DNA of 64,000 bases from Actimicrobium antarcticum. Lineage in GTDB: Bacteria > Pseudomonadota > Gammaproteobacteria > Burkholderiales > Burkholderiaceae_D. Each line of letters starts with the position of its first letter. Within the stretch, counting starts at the first letter, position 1. Shown one piece after another: positions 53,409-61,964 of the stretch. Under the pieces are notes generated by a model. It saw only the letters and a program-made list of their open reading frames with translations. It had not been told where the DNA came from and did no database searches. The position numbers were made by a program, and so were the translations under genes. The stretch covers positions 496,001-560,000 of the forward strand of contig NZ_BAAAZE010000008.1 of the NCBI RefSeq assembly GCF_039536745.1. Direction: 5' to 3'.

Positions 53409-54473
53409 ATGACCATCCACACCACGACATTCAGCACCCGCCTCGGCATCGACTATCCGATTGTGCAAGGCCCGATGAATGGCGCTTCCTCGCCCGAACT
53501 GGCGGCGGCGGTCAGCAACGCAGGTGGACTGGGCTCGTTTGCCGCAGCGCTGCTGTCGCCAGAGGCGATCATTGACGGTATACGGAAGGTGCGCGCGCTC
53601 ACCAGCAAGCCGTTCAACGTCAACCTGTTCGTCCTCGATACACCGGTGATCGATCCGGTGGCGATCACGCAGTCCGAGCAACGGCTGGCACCGTTCCGGG
53701 AATCGCTGGGCCTGCCAGTGGCGCCGACCCCAACCCGGTTCTCCGAAGTCTTGGCACCGCAACTGGCCGCGTTGCTGGAGGCTGCACCGCCGGTCGTCAG
53801 CTTTACCTTCGGCATCCTCGATGCCAGCCAGGTGGCGCAATTCAAGCGTGCCGGATGCCAGGTCATCGGCACGGCCACGACGGTGTCGGAAGCATTAGCG
53901 TGGGAACAGGCAGGTGCCGATTTCATTTGCGCGCAGGGTGCCGAAGCGGGCGGGCATCGCGGCACCTTCATGGGCGATGTCGAGCAATCCTGCATCGGGC
54001 TGATGGCGCTGATTCCGCAAGTCGCAGCCGCCGTAGCGATACCGGTGATTGCGGCCGGCGGCATCATGAACGGGCGCGGGATCGTCGCTGCGCTGACGCT
54101 CGGGGCGCAGGCCGCGCAGCTCGGGACTGCCTTCCTGTCCTGTCCGGAATGTCCGATACCGCAGGCATGGAAAGCGGCGCTGTTGACGGCCAGGGATGAC
54201 AGCACGCGACTGACCCGAACTTTCTCGGGGCGCTATGCGCGCGGTATCGTCAATGACTTCATGGAACAGATGCGGCCCTACGAAAACGACGTGCCGTCGT
54301 ATCCGATCCAGAACGCCCTGACCGGGCCACTCCGGCAAGCCGCCGGCAAACTCGGACGCGCCGATATGATCGCGCTGTGGGCCGGGCAGGGTGTGTCGAT
54401 GTCGCGCACGATGGCCGCGGCTGATCTGGTGCGCACGCTGGCGGCGGAGATGGCGGAGGTTGCGCGCGCTTAG
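53409..54473 (+). CDS. Nitronate monooxygenase (class I, 2-nitropropane dioxygenase family)
   Basis: This 354-residue FMN-dependent enzyme oxidises alkyl nitronates such as propionate-3-nitronate. The fold is a TIM barrel starting GIDYPIVQGPMNGASSPELAAAVSNAGGLGS (about 13-43). FMN/active-site residues lie in the diagnostic QGAEAGGHRG near 178-187 and AAGGIMNG near 215-222, which define the class I group. It starts 66 bp after the NYN gene and ends 97 bp before the end of the convergent pilus cluster. Its physiological substrate is not clear. Confidence 0.92.
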   Translation: MTIHTTTFSTRLGIDYPIVQGPMNGASSPELAAAVSNAGGLGSFAAALLSPEAIIDGIRKVRALTSKPFNVNLFVLDTPVIDPVAITQSEQRLAPFRESLGLPVAPTPTRFSEVLAPQLAALLEAAPPVVSFTFGILDASQVAQFKRAGCQVIGTATTVSEALAWEQAGADFICAQGAEAGGHRGTFMGDVEQSCIGLMALIPQVAAAVAIPVIAAGGIMNGRGIVAALTLGAQAAQLGTAFLSCPECPIPQAWKAALLTARDDSTRLTRTFSGRYARGIVNDFMEQMRPYENDVPSYPIQNALTGPLRQAAGKLGRADMIALWAGQGVSMSRTMAAADLVRTLAAEMAEVARA

Positions 54474-54570
54474 TCTGGTGATGTCGAGCGTGGCGAATGT
54501 GGCGATTGCAGGGGCCGATGCGCGCCATCGTCACGCACGGCCGATTGCGCCACCCAGCCGCGTCTGTCGT

Positions 54571-55683
54571 TCACGTCCCGGCAGGCGCCACTCGTATCGA
54601 ACTGAGCATCTCGTGCAGTTCGGCACGGTTGTACGCGGCCCGCATCGCATCTTTCGCATTGATGATTTTTTTTGCCACCAGCTGGGCCAGCGCGTCGTTC
54701 AGGCTGCGCGACATGTTGTCTTCCTTGCGCCGCATGAAGTCCGACAGCATATGAAATTTCGCCTGGTCGGCAATCAATCCAGCCACCTGCTGGTTGTTGT
54801 TGAAGATCATCTCGCTGGCGAGCGCCAGCGCATCGCCATTGTCGGTCGGCACCAGGCTCTGGCTGATCACGCCGATCAGCGAACTTGCCAATGCGCTGGC
54901 ACGCTGGTTGCGCTGTTCCGGGCCAAAGAAACTAAGCAGTTTTGACAGCGCACTGACCGCGCTGTTGGTGTGCATCGTGGCGAGTACCAGATGGCCGGAT
55001 TCGCCGGCATGCAGCAGCGTGTCGGCGGTATCGAAATCACGGATCTCGCCGACCATCAGGATGTCTGGATTCTGCCGCATCGCCTCGCGCAGCCCGGATG
55101 AAAAACTGACCGTATCGGTCGGCACTTCCTTGTGCGAAATGATCGACTGCTTGCGTTCCAGCAGATACTCGATCGGCTCCTCGATGGTGATGATGTGGCT
55201 GCTGCGCGTGCTGTTGAAATAATCCAGCATCGCCGCAATCGTGGTGGTCTTGCCGGAGCCGGTCGGGCCGGTGACCAGGATGATGCCGCGGGTTGCTTCG
55301 AGCATGCTGCGCACGTACAGCGGCAAGCCGGTTTTTTCCATCGAGATCGGATACAGCGGCAGGCGGCGAATCGCGATCGCGATTTTTTCACGCGAGCCGC
55401 AGTGGTAGACATTGCAGCGCAATCGGCAATGGGTCAGCAGGAACGAGCGGTCGATGGCGCCGTCGTGAATTTTTTCTTCCCACTCCAGGTCGATCGACGA
55501 CAGCAGCGGAATCATTTCTTCGCGCTGCACTGGTTCGGCGCTCATGGCTTGCCACTTGCGCGGCGTCTTCACCATCATCGGCATGTCCTGTTCGATGTGG
55601 ATATCGGTAAAGACTTTGCCCAGGCTGACGAGCTCGATGATTTCCTGCAGCAGGTCGCGAAACATGACGGTCGGCGCATTCAT
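54571..55683 (-). CDS. PilT/PilU-type retraction ATPase of the pilus cluster
   Basis: This 370-residue hexameric secretion-type ATPase has the Walker A motif GPTGSGKTT (139-147), Asp box IEEPIEY (167-173), Walker B ILMVGEIRD (208-216) and His box HLVLATMHTN (231-240). It lacks the N1 domain and tetracysteine motif of assembly ATPases such as the PilQ here, which fits a retraction role. The PilT C-terminal AIRNLIRE motif is degenerate (LIADQAKFHML), closer to PilU. The ATG at 55683 follows AAGGAG; the frame runs on to 55842, overlapping the transglycosylase gene. R64 plasmids do not carry this gene. It ends the pilus operon. Confidence 0.9.
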   Translation of the reverse strand: MNAPTVMFRDLLQEIIELVSLGKVFTDIHIEQDMPMMVKTPRKWQAMSAEPVQREEMIPLLSSIDLEWEEKIHDGAIDRSFLLTHCRLRCNVYHCGSREKIAIAIRRLPLYPISMEKTGLPLYVRSMLEATRGIILVTGPTGSGKTTTIAAMLDYFNSTRSSHIITIEEPIEYLLERKQSIISHKEVPTDTVSFSSGLREAMRQNPDILMVGEIRDFDTADTLLHAGESGHLVLATMHTNSAVSALSKLLSFFGPEQRNQRASALASSLIGVISQSLVPTDNGDALALASEMIFNNNQQVAGLIADQAKFHMLSDFMRRKEDNMSRSLNDALAQLVAKKIINAKDAMRAAYNRAELHEMLSSIRVAPAGT

Positions 55684-55705
55684 GATGGTTCTCCTTGCTG
55701 AATCG

Positions 55706-56146
55706 TCAGCGTGGCAAATTGCGATAGACGCGCTGGGCATACAGCGCCCGTTGCATAGGCTGGCTTGAGTTGTAGGCACCCACGGCTTCCCATGAATTGC
55801 CGAGGCGCTGCATGTTCTGCGACAGAATCCACGCCCCGACATGGATGCTGGTGCAGGGGTCGCGCAGTTGCTGTTCGCCGATACCGTACTGGCGCAGCAG
55901 CGGAAACCAGCGGCTGTTGATCTGCATCAGGCCGAGGTCGTAGCTACCGTTGCGGTTGCGATTGATCGCGTTCGGATTCAGGCTTGATTCGGTGCGGGCG
56001 ATCGCCACCAGCATGGCGGGATTGACGTTGTAGCGCTGGGCAGCTTCGTGCCAGCAGGCGTGCGCTGGCAGGGTCGTCATCAGGCACAACAGCGCCATTG
56101 CGTTGCGGCCGTGCACGCCGCTAAGGGGTGTAGGCGTGTTGATCAT
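55706..56146 (-). CDS. pilT: Lytic transglycosylase of the type IVb pilus cluster (R64 PilT-like)
   Basis: This 146-residue exported protein has a signal peptide ending near AHA-C (residue 30) and an SLT domain (about 31-146). The catalytic Glu53 lies in RTESSLNP, with GLMQIN at 72-77 and AVGAYNSS near 122-129. It should open peptidoglycan for pilus assembly, as do VirB1 and the PilT of IncI plasmids (a different protein from the ATPase called PilT elsewhere). The ATG overlaps the pilV stop by four bases. The symbol follows R64 usage. Confidence 0.88.
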   Translation of the reverse strand: MINTPTPLSGVHGRNAMALLCLMTTLPAHACWHEAAQRYNVNPAMLVAIARTESSLNPNAINRNRNGSYDLGLMQINSRWFPLLRQYGIGEQQLRDPCTSIHVGAWILSQNMQRLGNSWEAVGAYNSSQPMQRALYAQRVYRNLPR

Positions 56147-57567
56147 GGCGGCGTCGTCGTATTGTTTTGATAGACGTACATGCCACTTGGATTGTCAGCT
56201 GGCGTTGGACTGGGTGGCGGATTCGGAATGGAGGATTTGCAAAACATCGTGATGCCGTTCGGGTCCATCGTCACGCTGCCCCACGGGCTAATATAATCCG
56301 GACCGCTGTAATAGTTGCAGGGGTCACCTGCCAGATGCACGCTGCTGATGGAATAGAAGCGTGACATCATCGACACAGATGCCTCGACTTTTTGCGCCGA
56401 GACTCTGCCGCTGTCAGCGTGGATATCCCGGCTGGCCAGGACGTCACGTGTGGCCAAGACATCCTGATTGGCCACCAGGTTGCGGGCGGCAATGATATCC
56501 CGCACAGCGTTCAAATCTTGTCCGGCGTTGATGTTTGTCGTGGCAAAGATGGAGGAGGTTGGTCCGTTCGCCGTCAGGTCGCCTTCCATGGTCAGATGGC
56601 CATTCTGATCAAGAGCGAGCGGCTGCCACCCACCGACACCATCTCTCATGTACGCGCGCCCGAGGTCGGTAGTCATGTAGACGTCGCCCTGACGCGGACC
56701 CGCGACGGTTGCCAGTGCGGCATAGTTCGCGACCGGTTCTTTCCAGTAGGTATCCACAGGATTGGCCCATTTATTATTTGGGACATCGCAGGTCAGCAGT
56801 TGTCCGCTGGCGTTCATGGCAATCGCAGGGGCTGTTCCGCAAGCAGTGCCTGCGACCCGGTTGATGGCAGCGCCGCCCATGCCGATGGGGGTATCCATCC
56901 GGTTGAACTGGGTATTCCCCCCCACCGGCGTACGATAAAGAAAGTCATTTTGTACCTGCCCCCCGCCACCAAAGAACAAGGCATTCGCCAGGTGCCCCAG
57001 GTCGGCTGCCGCACCGGAACAATTATTTGCAGTAAACAGGCCCAGTTGCGCGTTAGTCAGCACCCAGCCGCCATAGACACCGCGGGCGACCGTGCCAGAG
57101 GTATTGTCGCCGGGTACGGCATAAGTGATCGCGCCACCGCCTGCGCCGGCATTGGCGGCCAGGTAGCTGATATCTGCTTCAGGGATGAGGGTGCCGCCTT
57201 CGGTCACGATCAATGCATCAATCTGACCGGCTCCCGGTTTGTTCAACAACATGCAGGGAGTCTGTCCGTAGACATTGGTGGCGGGAAAATTGGCAGATAG
57301 CAGACCGGCTCCCCGCAATTGCCCCAGCGTGACGGTGGTCTGGGTCAGGGGACCCGCGGGGACAGGCAGCAGCGTTGTGTACTGATCGGCGAGATAGCGC
57401 GTCGCCGCCGCCACAAATTGCGCCTGGTACTGCCCGGCCGATTGCCCCTTCACGTCCTGCAATGACATGTCCAGCATGCTGGTCAGGCCCAGCAGCATCA
57501 GCATGCCGATAGCCAGTGCCGCCATCAGTTCGAGCAGCGTAAAACCGCGTTGGGCGTGATGGTTCAT
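56143..57567 (-). CDS. pilV: PilV-like minor prepilin/tip adhesin of a type IVb pilus
   Basis: This 474-residue protein has a short leader and prepilin cleavage site RG-FTLLELM near residues 7-15, with Glu at +5. A hydrophobic helix follows, then a beta-rich body. Features shared with R64 PilV are ASGQLLTCDVPNNKW near 265, a GDVYMTTDLGRAYMRDG segment and VDQNGNL-like DQNGHLTMEG near 325. Seven hexapeptide repeats (346-387) follow, and a C-terminal two-Cys region (DPCNYY ... MFCKSS, about 415-450) sits in the adhesin position. The ATG at 57567 is seven bases after the PilM stop. No shufflon repeats or recombinase are visible. Confidence 0.85.
   Translation of the reverse strand: MNHHAQRGFTLLELMAALAIGMLMLLGLTSMLDMSLQDVKGQSAGQYQAQFVAAATRYLADQYTTLLPVPAGPLTQTTVTLGQLRGAGLLSANFPATNVYGQTPCMLLNKPGAGQIDALIVTEGGTLIPEADISYLAANAGAGGGAITYAVPGDNTSGTVARGVYGGWVLTNAQLGLFTANNCSGAAADLGHLANALFFGGGGQVQNDFLYRTPVGGNTQFNRMDTPIGMGGAAINRVAGTACGTAPAIAMNASGQLLTCDVPNNKWANPVDTYWKEPVANYAALATVAGPRQGDVYMTTDLGRAYMRDGVGGWQPLALDQNGHLTMEGDLTANGPTSSIFATTNINAGQDLNAVRDIIAARNLVANQDVLATRDVLASRDIHADSGRVSAQKVEASVSMMSRFYSISSVHLAGDPCNYYSGPDYISPWGSVTMDPNGITMFCKSSIPNPPPSPTPADNPSGMYVYQNNTTTPP
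56407..56532 (-). repeat. Seven tandem hexapeptide repeats in pilV
   Basis: In the pilV frame these 126 bases encode INAGQD, LNAVRD, IIAARN, LVANQD, VLATRD, VLASRD and IHADSG. The pattern is [ILV]-x-A-x-[QRS]-[DNG] with an 18-bp DNA period. Copies differ at the DNA level, so the repeat is old or under protein-level selection. Such repeats usually form a beta-helix. Confidence 0.8.
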
Positions 57568-57574
57568 GATGGAT

Positions 57575-58069
57575 TCAATCCCGGTGGGCCAGCCAGACTG
57601 GCCGGCCATTCTGGTAGGGCGTGATCGACGCTGGCAGTGCCGGCAAGGCGGCGGGTGCGTCGGTGCCGTGGAAGGACGTCTCGATCTGCGACGGTATCGT
57701 ATTCGTATTGATGCGGCCAGCCGTCACGGAGCGACTTGCCATCTGGCTGATGGCGTCAATGATATCGGCCTCGGGCATGCGGGTGGCATAGACCACGATG
57801 GTGCCGTCGGCCCAGATGCAGTTGCTCCAGAGCGGCGGATTGAGTGCCACATAGCCGGTCGGGAAGTCTGCGGCGGGGACCGCAGCCGGGCACGCCGCGC
57901 CCGGATTGGCGTTGGCAAAGTTGATCACGCCAGCGCGGTAGCTGGTCATGTTCTCGGACAGCGCGGTGACCTGCGACTTATCGCCGGCGCGTGCCAGTTC
58001 CACCTGTGACGACATGGCGGCAAAACCGATGAGGGAACCAATCATAGCGATGATGACGGCTATCCACAT
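57575..58069 (-). CDS. pilM: PilM-like type IVb pilus biogenesis protein
   Basis: This 164-residue protein starts with one membrane segment (MWIAVIIAMIGSLIGFAAM, 1-19) and continues with a periplasmic domain: VTALSENMTSYRAGVINFANANPGAA near 34-59, then a Pro/Thr-rich end. Size, single N-terminal anchor and the SENMTSYR...FANANPG region resemble PilM of IncI plasmids. The gene order differs, since R64 pilM lies upstream of pilN. The N-terminus could also be read as a minor pseudopilin, but no Gly/Glu processing site is seen. A GGGAG ribosome site precedes the ATG. Moderately sure. Confidence 0.6.
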   Translation of the reverse strand: MWIAVIIAMIGSLIGFAAMSSQVELARAGDKSQVTALSENMTSYRAGVINFANANPGAACPAAVPAADFPTGYVALNPPLWSNCIWADGTIVVYATRMPEADIIDAISQMASRSVTAGRINTNTIPSQIETSFHGTDAPAALPALPASITPYQNGRPVWLAHRD

Positions 58070-58117
58070 GGGGGGCTCCCTTCGGTTGGGTTGTGACTGG
58101 CACGCATGGCTATCATG

Positions 58118-58663
58118 TCAGGGTGAGGTCCAGGTAATGGTATTGGCGGCAGCACCAGTGCATTCGAGTGCGGCCGCCGCAGGCGTCGCCGGAAAAACGG
58201 TAATCCCGGCACCACCGCTTGCGATCGAAGTCCAGCCAGAAGCACCACTAATAATATTGATGCATGCATCTGTTGGTACTAGTGTGTATGCGATAGTGAA
58301 TGCGCTGCCGGCACCGGTGACGGTCACGGTGCCGCCCCAGGTATTGGTAACAGCTGCTCCCGCACCAACGGCCAGTGTCGCAGGAAAGACGTTTGCGCTA
58401 ATTAGGTTGGCATTCAAACTTACCGCACCATAGCTACTGGCTTGACCCATGTAGAGCTTCTTGACCCCGGTGCGAATCGAAATGACTTCTTCCACCACCC
58501 GGTTCGACTGCGCACTGCTAAACGCCCCCGTCAACAGCGACACCGCGCCCAGCACGACAATCGCGGCGATCCCCAGATAGGCAATCCCCTCCAGCAATGA
58601 CGCACCGCGCTGTTGCGGCAAACGGGTAACACTGATTCGTTGATGCAGTTTCGTATGTCTCAT
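58118..58663 (-). CDS. pilS: PilS, major type IVb prepilin
   Basis: PilS forms the thin-pilus shaft. From the ATG at 58663 (GGAG six bases upstream) the 181-residue precursor has a 20-residue leader ending PQQRG. Cleavage before ASLLEGIAYLGIAAIV leaves Ala at +1 and Glu at +5; a non-Phe first residue marks type IVb. The mature protein is about 161 residues, small for a type IVb pilin. Two Cys near the end (DACINI and ALECTG) fit the conserved C-terminal disulphide. A start at 58675 is possible but lacks this ribosome site. It needs a prepilin peptidase not found in this window. Confidence 0.87.
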   Translation of the reverse strand: MRHTKLHQRISVTRLPQQRGASLLEGIAYLGIAAIVVLGAVSLLTGAFSSAQSNRVVEEVISIRTGVKKLYMGQASSYGAVSLNANLISANVFPATLAVGAGAAVTNTWGGTVTVTGAGSAFTIAYTLVPTDACINIISGASGWTSIASGGAGITVFPATPAAAALECTGAAANTITWTSP

Positions 58664-58691
58664 GATCATCTCCAATAATTGATCACCAGCC

Positions 58692-59768
58692 TCAGCGCCC
58701 CGCGCGCGTCATGTTGGCAATTTCCTGCTGTATCCCGAAAAACCCGGTAACCAGCCAACTGATGACCACCGCCAGCAACACGATGGCCACCCCGTTCAAC
58801 ACTTTCATTTGCAGCGACACCGTCTCGACACCTTCGTCCATCCACTCGTCGGCCAGGGTTTGCAGCGCTTGCGAAAAGCCCTTGTACTCGGCGTAGACGC
58901 ACAGGTCGTCGATGACTTCGTCGGAGGGAAAGCCATAACCGGAACCGCGCAACGCCTCGCCGCAATTCATGCCGGACTTGACCCCCAGCAGGGCACCGTC
59001 GAGGCGTTCGCGCAGCCACGGCTCGGCCATGTCGCTCAGACGGATCAAGGATTTTTCGACGGTGATGCCGGCATGCTGCAGCGCTGCGAATGCCATCAGA
59101 AAGCCGCTGCCCACCACCAGCCGGTAGATCGAATACGGCGCGACATGGTCGATCAGCACGCGCAGGTTGCCGCGCCAGCGCGGCATCGACCAGATCACCA
59201 GCCCGAACACCAGGATCAGTGCGACCACCAGGGGCAGCATGCCGTGCTGAACCCATCGCGACATCACGTACAGCGACTTGGCCGAACCGCGCCAGAGCGT
59301 CGGGTCGACTACCTTGGCGAATTCCGGAATGACGCGCGTGCCGAACACGTACAGGTAGCAGAGAATCAGCACCAGAATCGCAATCGGGTAGGTCAGTCCG
59401 GCGATGATCACGCTCTTGATTTTTTTGCCGGCCTGGACGACTTCGATGACGCTCAGCAGCGTGCGTTCGAGCTGGCCGGATTGTTCGCCCGCACTGATGA
59501 TCATGCATTCGGTATCGGGCGCCCAGTTTTTCAGGGCTTCGCCAAAACTGCTGCCGTTCTGGATCAGGCGGCGGCAATCATCGAGCACGATGGCCATCGC
59601 CTCCTGCGGTTTTTCGCCATTGTTGGAGGCGCGCTCGCGCAGCTCTTCGAGAATTTTCAGCAAGGGCAAGCCATTGGCCAGCATCTTCGAAATCTTACGA
59701 TACAGGCGCAGTCGTGCCCCTTCCGAAAACTGGAAGCCCGCCCACCACCGGTTCAGGTTGATCTGCAT
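58692..59768 (-). CDS. pilR: PilR, type II secretion F/PilC-like inner-membrane platform protein
   Basis: This 358-residue GspF-family protein is the inner-membrane platform on which the PilQ ATPase acts. There are two T2SF cytoplasmic domains (about 25-140 and 215-325) and three hydrophobic segments near 150-170, 190-210 and 330-350 (GLTYPIAILVLILCYLYVFG; MLPLVVALILVFGLVIW; GVAIVLLAVVISWLVTGFF). The conserved KMLANGLPLLKILEEL near 28-43 begins the first domain. The ATG at 59768 lies one base after the pilQ stop; an earlier frame start at 59813 is inside pilQ. Confidence 0.92.
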   Translation of the reverse strand: MQINLNRWWAGFQFSEGARLRLYRKISKMLANGLPLLKILEELRERASNNGEKPQEAMAIVLDDCRRLIQNGSSFGEALKNWAPDTECMIISAGEQSGQLERTLLSVIEVVQAGKKIKSVIIAGLTYPIAILVLILCYLYVFGTRVIPEFAKVVDPTLWRGSAKSLYVMSRWVQHGMLPLVVALILVFGLVIWSMPRWRGNLRVLIDHVAPYSIYRLVVGSGFLMAFAALQHAGITVEKSLIRLSDMAEPWLRERLDGALLGVKSGMNCGEALRGSGYGFPSDEVIDDLCVYAEYKGFSQALQTLADEWMDEGVETVSLQMKVLNGVAIVLLAVVISWLVTGFFGIQQEIANMTRAGR

Positions 59769-59769
59769 C

Positions 59770-61404
59770 TCAGGTCTCGCTCGCCGAACCGGCACGGTGA
59801 CGTTGCAGGTCATCGCCAGCGATCAGCTGGCCGACAGTTTTTTCAGCCATGCGCGGATCGATGATGCCCTGGATGACTTTGGCAATCGCGTGCTCGACGA
59901 TGGTTTTGCCACCCAGTTCCTGACGCCAGTAAGCCAGTGCACCGATCTTGTCGGCAGCGCGCAGATAGTTGCAGAACTGGGCGTCCGGCAGGATCACTTC
60001 GGCCACTACCGTGCGTCCGATGGTGCCCTGTCCGCCACAGGCCTTGCAGCCCGGCCCGGTCATGCAGACTTGCGGCAACTGGCTACCGACGGCGGCGCGG
60101 ATGCGGGCCATCTGTCGGGCCGGAATGTCGCTCTCTTGCTCGGACAAGCGGACTTTGCACTGCGGGCAAAGCAGCTTGACCAGACGCTGGCTGATCAGTC
60201 CCGTGATCACGGTATGGTCGGCCGTCATTGCCAGCGGCAAGCCGAGATCGACCAGCCGGTCGATGATGGCAATGGCGCTGTTGGCATGCACGGTGGTCCA
60301 GACCTGGTGGCCGGTCATGGAAGCGCGCAGCGCACTCTGGGCCGAGGCGGCATCGCGCACTTCGCCGATCATGATGGTGTCGGGGTCTAGCCGCATCGCA
60401 TTCGAAATCGCCGCCGAAAACAGCCGCGAGCGTTCGATTTCGCTGGTGGCGTTGGTGACGGCAGTCTGGACTGCACCGGGGATCGGGTACTCGACCGGGT
60501 CTTCGACGGTCAGCACGTGGATCTTGCCTTGCGACTCAAGCAGCTCTCCGCTGAGCACGCGTTGCAAGGTGGTCGATTTGCCGGAGCCGGTCGGGCCGCT
60601 GATGATGTTCATGCCGATCGGATGCTCTTTCAGGATCTGAATCAGGTTGGCGTGTTCTTGCGTGAAGCCGAGCGGACGCAGGTCGATATGGTCGCCGGCG
60701 TCGTTGTACAGCAGGCGCAATACCATCAGGCTGCCTTCGCTGGTGGGCGCGGTGGCGATGCGTACGCCGTACAGCATGTCGGGCAGCTTGTCGCGGTCGC
60801 CGATGCTGGCATCCTGCCGTTCGGTGGGCTTGTACGAATTGTCGGAGACCGCTGTCATGGCGCCGTAAATGGTGGCCAGCAGGCGCTCGCCGTAGGCGCG
60901 GGTCTGGCCGCCAACCTTGACCAGATCGTTATGGATACGGAAATAGAATTCGGTACTGAGCTTGTTGACACGAATGTGGATATCCGAGGCGCGTTCGCGG
61001 CAACCGCGCGCCAGCAAATCCTTGGCGGTGACCTGCATCACCGTGTGTTCCTGGTGCCGGGAATGGATGTCGTTGCCACTGTTGCCACCGCCAATTCCGC
61101 CTTTCTTGTCACCCTGATACAGGCGGCTGATCGCTTCGATGGTGCAAAAGACAATCGAAAACGGCTGCTTCATGCGTTCCAGCCGTGCCCGATAGGATTG
61201 CACGTGGGGATTGAGCAGCTGGCCACTGGCGATCAGCAGGCGTCCGTCCGAGAGCAGGCATAGCAGCTTGTGCTCTTCTTCGCTGGCTTCAAACGCACCC
61301 TGGTTGCTGAGCAGCGTGGCCGCCATCAGGTCGACCGATTCCAGCACCGCTGCGCTCGAAGGCGCCAGTAGTTTGTCGTCGGTAGGCCGGTAGCGCGAGT
61401 TCAT
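59770..61404 (-). CDS. pilQ: PilQ, type IVb pilus assembly ATPase (GspE family)
   Basis: PilQ (R64 naming) is the cytoplasmic hexameric ATPase that drives pilin assembly. The 544-residue protein shows an N1-type start, then the Walker A motif GPTGSGKST (270-278), Asp box VEDPVEY (300-306), Walker B IMIGEVRD (344-351) and His box GHQVWTTVHAN (365-375). The zinc tetracysteine motif CPQC (413-416) and CKAC (453-456) is present. The ATG overlaps the pilP stop by four bases. All catalytic boxes are intact. Confidence 0.95.
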   Translation of the reverse strand: MNSRYRPTDDKLLAPSSAAVLESVDLMAATLLSNQGAFEASEEEHKLLCLLSDGRLLIASGQLLNPHVQSYRARLERMKQPFSIVFCTIEAISRLYQGDKKGGIGGGNSGNDIHSRHQEHTVMQVTAKDLLARGCRERASDIHIRVNKLSTEFYFRIHNDLVKVGGQTRAYGERLLATIYGAMTAVSDNSYKPTERQDASIGDRDKLPDMLYGVRIATAPTSEGSLMVLRLLYNDAGDHIDLRPLGFTQEHANLIQILKEHPIGMNIISGPTGSGKSTTLQRVLSGELLESQGKIHVLTVEDPVEYPIPGAVQTAVTNATSEIERSRLFSAAISNAMRLDPDTIMIGEVRDAASAQSALRASMTGHQVWTTVHANSAIAIIDRLVDLGLPLAMTADHTVITGLISQRLVKLLCPQCKVRLSEQESDIPARQMARIRAAVGSQLPQVCMTGPGCKACGGQGTIGRTVVAEVILPDAQFCNYLRAADKIGALAYWRQELGGKTIVEHAIAKVIQGIIDPRMAEKTVGQLIAGDDLQRHRAGSASET

Positions 61405-61964
61405 TTGATCGCCCCTTTGATGGGCAAACGCGGTACACCCGGATAACTGGCCGGGCCCATCGCCGGCAGAGCCATGTTGGTTGGCACGCCGCCCGATGCG
61501 GCGGCGACGACCGCGGCCGTGCCGGGCAACAGCCGCACGCTATTGCGCTTGTCGGCCGAAACGATGACTTCGTTGGTATTGACCGACAGGACCCGCATGC
61601 CGTTGGGCAGGGTATCGCCCACCTTGACATCGATACTGCTGCCGTTTTCGAACTGCAGGGTCGCGTGTACGACGTTCCCCACGCCCTCGATGGATTGCAC
61701 GGTCGGGTCGCCAGGCGCACCCGGACGCGCGCTCTGATCGGCATTGTTCTGGCGTGCCGTGATGTCGGCTTGCAGCTGCAGGATTTTGGTCTTGACGGCG
61801 AGTTGCCGTTCCTGCGCCTTGAGCACCAGGGTTTCGGCCTCGATCCGGGTCAATGATTCGGCCGTGGTTTCCGCTGCGCCGGAGGGGCGTGGCATCAGGC
61901 ACAGCATCATGCACAGAGGCAGTGAGAGTGTCGGGGTCAGATGATTTCGTCGATTATTTCGCAT
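61401..61964 (-). CDS. pilP: PilP, type IVb pilus biogenesis protein
   Basis: This 187-residue exported protein has a basic start (MRNNRRNHLTP), a signal sequence ending near residue 30 (PSGA-AE), a coiled-coil-prone stretch (about 33-75, with ETLVLKAQERQLAVKTKILQ), and a small beta domain (about 90-165, GNVVHATLQFENGSSIDVKVGDTLPNGMRV). It resembles R64 PilP and probably joins the inner-membrane complex to the secretin. The ATG at 61964 has AAGGAG at six bases, which decides the start. It overlaps pilO by 11 bases. Confidence 0.87.
   Translation of the reverse strand: MRNNRRNHLTPTLSLPLCMMLCLMPRPSGAAETTAESLTRIEAETLVLKAQERQLAVKTKILQLQADITARQNNADQSARPGAPGDPTVQSIEGVGNVVHATLQFENGSSIDVKVGDTLPNGMRVLSVNTNEVIVSADKRNSVRLLPGTAAVVAAASGGVPTNMALPAMGPASYPGVPRLPIKGAIK

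Noticed and set aside
52458..53840. 460-codon minus-strand frame opposite the NYN and nitronate monooxygenase genes
   Set aside because: It spans two genes with clear active-site motifs on the plus strand and has no motif of its own.
56143..57567. CRISPR-like or shufflon interpretation of the 18-bp period in pilV
   Set aside because: The units are degenerate, in frame, without spacers and read as protein hexads, so they are a coding repeat.
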